Source: Pseudovibrio sp. M1P-2-3
GTDB taxonomy: Bacteria > Pseudomonadota > Alphaproteobacteria > Rhizobiales > Stappiaceae
NCBI RefSeq assembly: GCF_031501865.1
Contig: NZ_JARRCW010000001.1
Coordinates: 1,311,001 to 1,375,000, forward strand
Length of the DNA stretch: 64,000 bases
Direction of reading: 5' to 3'
Shown in pieces: positions 1-6,876 of the stretch (positions within the stretch are counted from its first letter, which is position 1; each line of letters opens with the position of its first letter). The position numbers and the translations under genes are program-made. Below the pieces are notes generated by a model. It saw nothing but the letters and a program-made list of their open reading frames with translations, did not search any database and was not told where the DNA came from.

Positions 1-1038
1 TAAGCTGAAGAGGACCTCTTTGAGAGCACTGGCGATAAAGATGGCATCATTGCTTGTTACTTTGACATGGACATGACTTGGAAGTGTCTTCTGCATATCC
101 GCAACGACTTTGTGGACCTCCTCAGCAATATCGATAGTATTTGAACTTGCGGAACGAACGATGCCAAGGCTAATTGCCTGCCGTCCCCCGACATAGGCTC
201 GCGACGTTGCTGTTTCGGGCCCATAACTGACAAAAGCCACATCCTTTATCCGAGTGGTGCTGTCTATTTTCACCATTGATATGTCGGTGGCACTTTGGAT
301 ATCGCTGTTTGCCCGCACATATATTTCGTTGTCGGCACTTTTGAGCGTACCGGCTGATGTATCGGCAGCAAGTTTAGAAATAACATCTTCCAAGTCGGTC
401 AAAGACAGGCCACGGCTGGAAAGGGCTGTTAAGTCTACAGCTATTTTAAAGACGAGATCTTGAGCGCCATATGTGCTCACACTGGCTACACCAGGTATGG
501 CAATAAACTGGTCTACTATTGTGTTATCGACCAGGTCACTAAGCTCACCAATATTCATAGAGTCAGAATAGACGACAGCGCGAATAACGGGCTGTGCGTC
601 AGCATCCGCCTTGATAACAATGGGCGTATCCGACTCATCTGGTAGGTCTTTCTCCAGTCGTGCAACCACATCCCGAATGTCATTTGCAGCTTCTTGCAAG
701 TCAACAGTATCGGCGAACTCGACATTAACTTGGCTGCTGCCTTGTTTGGAGTTCGAAGATATCGATTGAATTCCCGAAACACCTGCCACTGCTTTTTCGA
801 CAATGCTCGTGACCTTCGCGTCGACGACTTCAGGCGGTGCACTGGAGTAGGTTGTCCTCACCGAAATGATAGGCCTATCAACATTTGGCATTTCGCGGAC
901 TTCAACAGCAAGTAAGGCTGCGATACCGGCGACGACCAGAAGCAGGTTCAAAACTATTGCCAGAACGGGCCGTCGCACGCACAGTGCATAAATTCCACTG
1001 AGGTCAGTTGGAGACTTGGGGTGAGTTCTACTCGACAT
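1..1038 (-). CDS. RND efflux transporter permease, N-terminal part (cut by window edge)
   Basis: This is the inner-membrane permease of a tripartite resistance-nodulation-division pump, which exports drugs or other toxic compounds using the proton gradient. The frame is open from an ATG at 1038 to base 1 (346 codons) and the C-terminal two thirds lie outside the window. A first membrane segment sits at about residues 24-45, right after the usual RRP motif. It is followed by a periplasmic porter domain with the family pattern EMPNVDRPIISV and later PGVASVSTYG. The matching adaptor gene ends 37 bases upstream in the same direction, so the two form an operon. The substrate cannot be told from this part. 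Confidence 0.92.
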   Translation of the reverse strand, partial: MSSRTHPKSPTDLSGIYALCVRRPVLAIVLNLLLVVAGIAALLAVEVREMPNVDRPIISVRTTYSSAPPEVVDAKVTSIVEKAVAGVSGIQSISSNSKQGSSQVNVEFADTVDLQEAANDIRDVVARLEKDLPDESDTPIVIKADADAQPVIRAVVYSDSMNIGELSDLVDNTIVDQFIAIPGVASVSTYGAQDLVFKIAVDLTALSSRGLSLTDLEDVISKLAADTSAGTLKSADNEIYVRANSDIQSATDISMVKIDSTTRIKDVAFVSYGPETATSRAYVGGRQAISLGIVRSASSNTIDIAEEVHKVVADMQKTLPSHVHVKVTSNDAIFIASALKEVLFSL

Positions 1039-1075
1039 TTTTACGGGTTCACTTAGCTGTTTTAATTTGAGACAC

Positions 1076-2278
1076 TCATCCAGCAGGGCGCTGTTGATCT
1101 AGGTTTACGTTCCCTATTGCCGTCGAGTTATCTAAACTGTCATTGTCAGGAACTGTCAGTTCCTGGCCCGCTTCAGTACTTAACGTGAGTGGAGTATTTT
1201 CGCGCATCCGCAGGATGGTTTCAGTTAGGACAATTTCACCGGGCGTAATATTGCCCTCTACCAGAACACTTTCCGGATTTCGTTGGATGATCCGTACATA
1301 TTCTCGGGTTGCCTTCCCTTGTCGCGAGAGCCAAATATAGGCACCGTTATTGTCCCAACGAAGAGCCTGGGACGGAACAGAGGGCCATTCCTCACCCTCA
1401 AGTAAGACACGCACATCGAATGAGAGACCCGCTACAAGTAGCCCATCCCCATTATCAACGCTTGCTTGTATTTTGAGGGTTCGCGAGAGTTCATCAACAC
1501 GGGCAGCTATTGCACTCGTTTCACCTGTGAAGACACGGTCAGGCACTGCTTCAGCTCTAAGTTCAACTTGCGAGCCCAGCTTTACTTTATTGGTAAAGCG
1601 CTCTGGAACAACAAACTCTATTAGCAGCTGGCTTCGGTCATCCAATGAGGCAATACGGGTGGATTGAGTAACATAGTCGCCAATTTCCACGTCGATAATA
1701 CCTAGAACGCCTCCAAAAGGCGCAACGACACTACGCCGTTCCAAGTTAAGACGGGCTCGGTCCCTTTCCACTTCGGCTTGAACTTGCGCCAAGAGTGCCT
1801 GATTCAACTGTACAGTCGTTATAGTTTTTGACTGTATCAAACTTTCAAATCGTTGAACCTGCTCTTTTGCCTCTTGCAAAATGGCCTCTGATTGACGCAG
1901 AGCCAATGTTTCCTCTTGGTTATCTAGCTCCAGAAGAATATCACCCTTTTCAACGTGTTGACCTGGCTTGGCGGTGATTTTCGAAATACGGCCTGAACTC
2001 TCCGGGTAAAGAGTAGTTTTTTTACTCGCGTAAGAAGTACCAATGGCCTGTATGCGATTATCGGCTGCTTCTAAGATTATATTTCTGGCAGTTGCAGCCA
2101 TTGGCCGTGCACTGGAAGCTCCTTTTTTTGAGGAACTTACAGAGGCCTGAGCAAGTTGAGTGTCGTCTTCGCCTTGAAACTTTGAACTGACAAACTCAGG
2201 ATATGCGTGGTAAAAAACTCCCAGAGATACCCCCAGCAATAGCACAAAAGGCAATATTGTTTTTTTTGACCATGGCAT
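1076..2278 (-). CDS. RND efflux periplasmic adaptor (HlyD/MFP family)
   Basis: A 400-residue membrane fusion protein that links an RND permease to an outer-membrane channel. An N-terminal membrane anchor covers about residues 6-24. The lipoyl/barrel-sandwich halves are visible around the motifs GRISKITAKPGQHVEKGDILLEL (its core is KPGQHVEKGDILLELDN) and VVAPFGGVLGI. A coiled-coil hairpin rich in Q, E, A and L lies between them (about residues 130-180), and a beta-barrel domain follows. The permease follows 37 bases downstream. Its start ATG is in the sequence MPWSKKTILP. No local regulator gene is seen next to this pump. Confidence 0.9.
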   Translation of the reverse strand: MPWSKKTILPFVLLLGVSLGVFYHAYPEFVSSKFQGEDDTQLAQASVSSSKKGASSARPMAATARNIILEAADNRIQAIGTSYASKKTTLYPESSGRISKITAKPGQHVEKGDILLELDNQEETLALRQSEAILQEAKEQVQRFESLIQSKTITTVQLNQALLAQVQAEVERDRARLNLERRSVVAPFGGVLGIIDVEIGDYVTQSTRIASLDDRSQLLIEFVVPERFTNKVKLGSQVELRAEAVPDRVFTGETSAIAARVDELSRTLKIQASVDNGDGLLVAGLSFDVRVLLEGEEWPSVPSQALRWDNNGAYIWLSRQGKATREYVRIIQRNPESVLVEGNITPGEIVLTETILRMRENTPLTLSTEAGQELTVPDNDSLDNSTAIGNVNLDQQRPAG

Positions 2279-2745
2279 AAATTAGTCTCCAACCACCGCG
2301 CTCACATAACAATGAGGTCCACTTAACAGCCCGCCCGTAGGAAACTGATTGGTGGCTTTCCAAAAAGATACGTGCAAACTCAATTAAACCAGCTAAGTGT
2401 TTCAATTGAAAGATTGACCAGCTCACTTTCAAAGGGCCACGAGTGTACCCTAAACCTCCAGCTATGCTTGTTCTTAAATCTTCCTGAATTCAAGCGGCCC
2501 CTACTTAAAAATGGTAACGCTTTAAAGCTATGCTAAACTCAGGCGACAAATTGATACAAATTCATGCTGTGAGCCAGTATCCATTTTAGCCTGTTGCGGT
2601 TGAACGGCTATGAGCTGACTGTTTGATGTCATGTGGGAAGTGCTTCGGCACTGGTGCTGTTTGTTCCCGCCTCTCTCATTCACGTTTAAAGCGCAAAGAA
2701 AAAGGCAGGAGCGTTGGTGGTAAACTCAGCTGTTCCAGTCAGGCA
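2279..2745. other. Intergenic region between RND operon and panE-like gene
   Basis: These 467 bases hold the promoter region of the RND adaptor (transcribed leftward) and the downstream end of the panE-like gene. Open frames here lack a ribosome site and protein-like composition. I see no convincing long inverted repeat and no clear terminator with a T tract. Confidence 0.5.
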
Positions 2746-3786
2746 CTACGCGGCCTTGGCTTCCTTTGAGGAGGATACCCGTTCCCAGATATAGTCCACG
2801 GTTACGGACTTGAACGGTTTTTTGCTGAACTCTTCCCTGCAAATTTCATAGATAGCGTCATTAATCGGCGTCTTCACCCCATGCCGGCGCGCCAGCTGTA
2901 AAACGTAGCCGTTGATTGTTTCCAGCTCGGAAGTTGTACCACCATTCAAGATGATATCCTGCGCCATACTGGAGACCACCATTTTCTTGAGGTTTTTCAA
3001 GTAAGGCTTACGGGTCATAAAGCTGGGAAGGACACCGGCGGCAGTAATAAGCAGCCAGCTTGGCATGCCGCCCAGCTTGCTTTCCTTATATCCTGCAGCT
3101 TTCATCACCTTCATACCCTCATAGGTCATGCCCGTGAGAAGTTTTTGAAACGCGACGCTTTTTGAAAGGTCGTTTTCATGAAGCGCCACCAACGTGGTGA
3201 GAGAGTTTACAAGGTTGATAACAATTTTCGAATGAGCGGCGTCCTGATATTCTTTGCAGTAAAAGCTCTCCACCCCCTGGTTGAGCGCCGATACGATATC
3301 AGCAACATCTTGCTCCGGTATTCCGCCGTTGTGGCCAATGGCAATTGGGCCCTTTTTCTGGAAACCTGCAATACCGGCGCCGTCAACCCAAGCGTTATAG
3401 CAAACGACCCCATAAAGAACCCGAGTGAAGTATTTGGGTAAAATCTCCTGATTCTCAAGCCCGTTTTGCAGGCCAAGTACCGGAACATTAGCCCCGAACT
3501 TTTCTAGAAGTGCCTTTGAGACCCCATCCAGACTGTAGTTCTTTACGCATATGATGATCAGATCAGGCGGGCTCACATCCTCCAGATCATGCAGCACAGG
3601 TACCTTAATTTTAAAAGGAACGTCTTTCTGCTCACCCCAGTAAACGCAAAGACCTTGCGCGTTAATGGTGTCTGCAACGGCTTGCTTGTCAAACAGTGTA
3701 ACAGCGTGTCCGGCCTCACCCAGCCACGCGGCAACTGTTGTTCCAATGGCACCCGCTCCAAAGACAAGGATATTTTTCTTAGACAT
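2746..3786 (-). CDS. 2-dehydropantoate 2-reductase family protein (ApbA/PanE-like)
   Basis: A 346-residue NAD(P)H-dependent reductase of the ketopantoate reductase family, a cytoplasmic enzyme that reduces 2-keto acids such as ketopantoate. The N-terminal Rossmann motif GAGAIG is at residues 10-15. The motif VKNYSLD in the next part carries the conserved lysine, and a helical C-terminal domain follows. Its ATG directly abuts the stop codon of the decarboxylase-family gene upstream, so the two are translated from one message. The true substrate is uncertain. Pairing with an acetoacetate decarboxylase-like gene and distance from panC (33.7 kb) argue that it may act on another beta-keto or 2-keto compound rather than in pantothenate synthesis. 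Confidence 0.82.
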   Translation of the reverse strand: MSKKNILVFGAGAIGTTVAAWLGEAGHAVTLFDKQAVADTINAQGLCVYWGEQKDVPFKIKVPVLHDLEDVSPPDLIIICVKNYSLDGVSKALLEKFGANVPVLGLQNGLENQEILPKYFTRVLYGVVCYNAWVDGAGIAGFQKKGPIAIGHNGGIPEQDVADIVSALNQGVESFYCKEYQDAAHSKIVINLVNSLTTLVALHENDLSKSVAFQKLLTGMTYEGMKVMKAAGYKESKLGGMPSWLLITAAGVLPSFMTRKPYLKNLKKMVVSSMAQDIILNGGTTSELETINGYVLQLARRHGVKTPINDAIYEICREEFSKKPFKSVTVDYIWERVSSSKEAKAA

Positions 3787-4659
3787 CTAGAGCTCCATGG
3801 AATCGTGGGCCAGATCAAAGCAGGCGTTCATTGTGTCCGCATTGCGAAACTGGAAGGCGTTCTGTTCAATCTTCAAGGCCCTCAACTTATCTGCAATCGG
3901 ACCTTGTCCCAAAGAGATCGCGGCCCCGTTAGCCGTCGATGATCTTTTGAACAGCGTCCCAAAACCTTTGGTGAGATTGAAAGTGCCTTTAAACTGCGTT
4001 TGGCTGGTCAACCGCTGGTTTCCAAGAATGGAATAGAGGTTGGAGCGAACATCAAAATCCTGAGGCTTGCCGCCCGTTGGAATTGAAAGGCGAAGGTATG
4101 GATCCTGACCGTCTACTGAGGCGGCAACATTGCACATTCCGCCCTGCCTTTGGATGTCGATTTTCTCGACCTCTTTTGGAAGGCCCCAAATCTTGCGGCC
4201 CCGAATACGGTTTTCCAGAGATGTTACGGGCATATGAAAAACGTAGTACCCGAACTTCTCGTGCTTATCGCCTCGGAGCATTGTCAGGATGGGGATATTC
4301 CGTGCGCCATCACATATCACGGGTATCGTCACAGCAATTTCGTTATAGGGTGCCACGTTCATGACATTGCGGTATTCATAACAAGAGAAAATGACCAGAG
4401 ATCTCCCTTTAGTCATTTTCACCGGTTCCATACTTGGGTGAGGCATTATTGCCTTTGCGGCTTCATAGTCGCAATGGAAGATGGCAATCGCACAACTGGA
4501 ATCGGCATAAAACGTGGGAAAGCGGTAGTCCTTGGCTATGCTATCATTCAGCTGAAGCGGTTCATCTCTTTCTCGAAGGTCAAACCTGCTAAAGAAGCTA
4601 TTCTTAAATTGCTCTTCATTTGGAAGTAACTCTTCCTTGATGTTCAGGTTTACGTCCAT
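3787..4659 (-). CDS. Acetoacetate decarboxylase (ADC) family protein
   Basis: A 290-residue protein of the acetoacetate decarboxylase superfamily. In characterised members a lysine forms a Schiff base with a keto acid. Here K162 in GLPKEVEKI sits where the family's catalytic lysine is expected. The part YRNVMNVAPYNEIAVTIPV (about residues 95-115) matches the family core. Some ADC-like proteins catalyse aldol/dehydration reactions rather than decarboxylation, so the reaction is not certain. The protein is longer than classic ADC (about 245 residues), with extra sequence at both ends. The panE-like gene follows with no gap. A 27-bp palindrome lies about 210 bases upstream of the ATG and may be the operator. 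Confidence 0.8.
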   Translation of the reverse strand: MDVNLNIKEELLPNEEQFKNSFFSRFDLRERDEPLQLNDSIAKDYRFPTFYADSSCAIAIFHCDYEAAKAIMPHPSMEPVKMTKGRSLVIFSCYEYRNVMNVAPYNEIAVTIPVICDGARNIPILTMLRGDKHEKFGYYVFHMPVTSLENRIRGRKIWGLPKEVEKIDIQRQGGMCNVAASVDGQDPYLRLSIPTGGKPQDFDVRSNLYSILGNQRLTSQTQFKGTFNLTKGFGTLFKRSSTANGAAISLGQGPIADKLRALKIEQNAFQFRNADTMNACFDLAHDSMEL

Positions 4660-4865
4660 TCCCGCCTCTTCGCTCTTATATTTTTATTGGTTAACAAGCA
4701 CCAATAGAATCCTTTTGCGCCCACAAACTAACTTAGGATGTAAACACATTACAAGTACACGCCTGACGCGTTTAACCATTCCGGCAAAGAGAAGCCGTCC
4801 AACCCACCCAAAAACATTTCATATTTTGAAGTTGCCTTTCTTTTGACCAGATAAGGGAATAGTCA

Positions 4866-4892
4866 CCTAGTACCGTACGGTACGGTACTAGG
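4866..4892. promoter_or_regulatory. Perfect 27-bp palindrome, probable operator
   Basis: Two 13-base arms (CCTAGTACCGTAC and its exact complement) surround a single central G. The core repeats GTAC/CCGTACGG units. A palindrome of this size and symmetry between divergent genes is typical of a dimeric or tetrameric repressor site, for example of the TetR family. No TetR-type gene lies in the window, so the regulator is unknown. Confidence 0.6.
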
Positions 4893-4997
4893 TTGGGTCA
4901 TACATCACCAGCCGTAACGTACCTGCTGGCATGCCCCCGCTCACAGAGCAGCCCAAGCAAAACGCCAGATGACGCTACCAATATTCAACCGGAGGCA

Positions 4998-5135
4998 ATG
5001 GCCCCTTGGTTTGAGACCCATAGGCCCAAGCCTTATCAGCTAAAAAAGAGTTCGCCGGAAGAATACGTCATCATCGAACGATTGCCGGAAAGGAATGAGC
5101 AAGACAACGCACAGCCAATCATTAGCTCAGCTTGA
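4998..5135 (+). CDS. Possible small ORF upstream of ilvC
   Basis: A 45-codon frame begins with ATG at 4998, right after GGAGG (spacing only two bases, which is short), and stops 20 bases before the ilvC ATG. The product would be hydrophilic, with the segment [18 protein letters not shown] do not recognise it. It is not a branched-chain leader peptide because it lacks runs of Leu, Val or Ile. It may be non-coding. Confidence 0.22.
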   Translation: MAPWFETHRPKPYQLKKSSPEEYVIIERLPERNEQDNAQPIISSA

Positions 5136-5155
5136 AACTTGGAAAGGAATGCCCC

Positions 5156-6175
5156 ATGCGTGTATTTTATGATCGTGATGCCGATCTCAACCTGATTAAA
5201 GCCAAGAAAGTAGCAGTCATAGGTTACGGGGCGCAGGGGCATGCCCACGCGCAAAACCTGAGGGATAGCGGCGTTGAAGAGGTGGTTGTGGCGTTACCGG
5301 AGGGCTCCGCCACAATTAAGAAAGCAAAGGCTGATGGCTTTGAAGTCACAACCGCCGCAGAAATTGCCCCGTGGGCGGACGTTCTCATGATGGTAACACC
5401 CGATGAGTTACAGGGCGACATTTACAGGGACAGTATTGCAGATAATATCCGCGATGGTGCCACAATCGCTTTTACCCATGGCTTCAGTGTTCACTTTGAG
5501 CTTATTCAGCCCAAACCCACCGTTGATGTGGTTATGATTGCCCCAAAGGGCCCCGGCCATACGCTGCGCAATGAGTTCCTCAAAGGTGGCGGTGTTCCCA
5601 GTTTGATCGCGGTTTATCAAGATGCCTCCGGAAACGCGCAGGATCTGGCGCTTTCTTATGCCTCCGCTCTTGGCAGTGGCCGCTCCGGCATCATTGAGAC
5701 AACTTTCCGCGAAGAGTGTGAGAGTGATCTTTTCGGTGAACAGGTTGTCCTTTGCGGTGGCCTTGCCGAGCTTATCCGTGCGGGCTTTGATACCCTCGTT
5801 GAAGCCGGTTACGCCCCTGAAATCGCTTATTTCGAGTGCCAGCATGAATTGAGGCTCATCATAGAGCTGATCTATGAGGGCGGCCTTTCCACCATGAACT
5901 ATGTTGTTTCCAACGCCTGCGAATGGGGGGAATATATGGTTGGTCCGCGCATTATTACTCCTGAAACAAAAAGGGAAATGAAGCGTGTCCTTGAAGAGAT
6001 CCAGTGTGGCAAGTTCACCTCCGACTGGATGCAGGAGTGTAAGGCAGGTCAGGCCCGTTTCAAAGCAACGCGCCGCCTGAAAGACGAACACCAGATTGAG
6101 GCCGTGGGCGCGTCCCTGCGTGAAATGATGCCTTGGATTAAATCTTCCGCACTTGTTGACCGCACCAAAAACTAG
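5156..6175 (+). CDS. ilvC: Ketol-acid reductoisomerase (class I)
   Basis: IlvC converts 2-acetolactate or 2-aceto-2-hydroxybutyrate to the dihydroxy acids in isoleucine/valine (and thus leucine and pantothenate) synthesis, using NADPH and magnesium. The ATG at 5156 follows GGAAAGGA at 5141-5148 and gives 339 residues, the usual class I length. The NADPH-binding motif [11 protein letters not shown] starts at residue 23. APKGPGH and the metal-binding region [11 protein letters not shown] and later [10 protein letters not shown] are intact. A longer in-frame start with TTG at 5132 exists but the [10 protein letters not shown] start matches the family. A strong terminator follows. Confidence 0.97.
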   Translation: MRVFYDRDADLNLIKAKKVAVIGYGAQGHAHAQNLRDSGVEEVVVALPEGSATIKKAKADGFEVTTAAEIAPWADVLMMVTPDELQGDIYRDSIADNIRDGATIAFTHGFSVHFELIQPKPTVDVVMIAPKGPGHTLRNEFLKGGGVPSLIAVYQDASGNAQDLALSYASALGSGRSGIIETTFREECESDLFGEQVVLCGGLAELIRAGFDTLVEAGYAPEIAYFECQHELRLIIELIYEGGLSTMNYVVSNACEWGEYMVGPRIITPETKREMKRVLEEIQCGKFTSDWMQECKAGQARFKATRRLKDEHQIEAVGASLREMMPWIKSSALVDRTKN

Positions 6176-6202
6176 TCAAAGGCGAACCTTTAAACTGACT
6201 GA

Positions 6203-6238
6203 AGCCCGTTAAACATGACGGGCTTTCGCTTTTTTTTC
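6203..6238 (+). terminator. Rho-independent terminator of ilvC
   Basis: Arms AGCCCGT (6203-6209) and ACGGGCT (6218-6224) form a hairpin followed by a T-rich tail at 6229-6237, starting 28 bases after the ilvC stop. Confidence 0.85.
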
Positions 6239-6876
6239 TAGTTTGCCCGCCCACAAATTATCCCCCTCCAGCATTCTTGATTTATCATTCTTTTCGTACC
6301 CATAAAAACGGGCAGCGGCGGACCGTCCGTCGTCAAGTTATGGGTCGGGATGGGGCTGTTTGGGGAGGTAACGCATCTTCAAAGCGCCCGGTGAAATATG
6401 TTCAGGCTTTGCTGTAGGGTCTGGCGGATGCAAGGAGCCCCCCCGGCTTTCGAGAGCAGCGGCAGGAAACTGCACTTTCGACTGCCGTTGGTTACCCCGA
6501 TATTTCGCATAAAACAATCCCGGGCAAGGCGGAAAAGCCAGAGCCGAAGAAACATTTATATTATCAATGCGCAGGCAATGGCCTGCCCACCTTGCCACAC
6601 TCGTTACTAACGAGCCCCACCGCGCCCACTGCATGGATCCCATGCGGTGCTAAATCCCGTTTCCTGATAATTTATTGCAACTTGATAACGGGTGCATACC
6701 AGTTATTAAGATTAGACTGGCACAGAGGATGTTGAAATGCTCTACACGCCTGAAACATCTTGCAAGCCATTCTCGTTTGGTATACATCCGCATACAACAA
6801 ACTTATGCTGGCTCGTTTAATCCTTATTACGACCCAGCGTCCAAGCTACATCTAACACTAATTCGCCAGGATAATC
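6239..6876. other. Long intergenic region upstream of acnB with hairpin cluster
   Basis: About 640 bases without a recognisable gene. Open frames on both strands (6398-6610 plus, 6338-6643 minus) have no ribosome site and no family resemblance. Three short hairpins crowd within 80 bases: GCAGGC/GCCTGC at 6571-6586, CTCGTTA/TAACGAG at 6600-6614, and GCATGG/CCATGC at 6631-6645. The last 200 bases before acnB are AT-rich and probably hold its promoter. I looked for tmRNA, RNase P and SRP RNA signatures and did not find them. Confidence 0.45.

Larger units (their letters stand above)
4660..5155. other. Divergent intergenic region, ADC operon / ilvC
   Basis: These 496 bases separate two divergently read units. 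They hold a perfect 27-bp palindrome at 4866-4892 and, in the ilvC-side half, a short open frame at 4998-5135 that ends 20 bases before the ilvC start. No branched-chain-rich leader peptide or attenuator hairpin with a T tract is visible ahead of ilvC. Confidence 0.5.

Noticed and set aside
4893-5135. 80-codon frame with TTG start upstream of ilvC
   Set aside because: No ribosome site at the TTG and the first half has no protein-like pattern. Only the ATG at 4998 is kept as a weak possibility.
6338-6643. 101-codon minus-strand frame
   Set aside because: No ribosome site, no family resemblance, and the composition follows the hairpin cluster.
6239-6650. tmRNA, RNase P RNA or SRP RNA in the ilvC-acnB gap
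   Set aside because: None of the conserved core sequences of these RNAs could be found on either strand.
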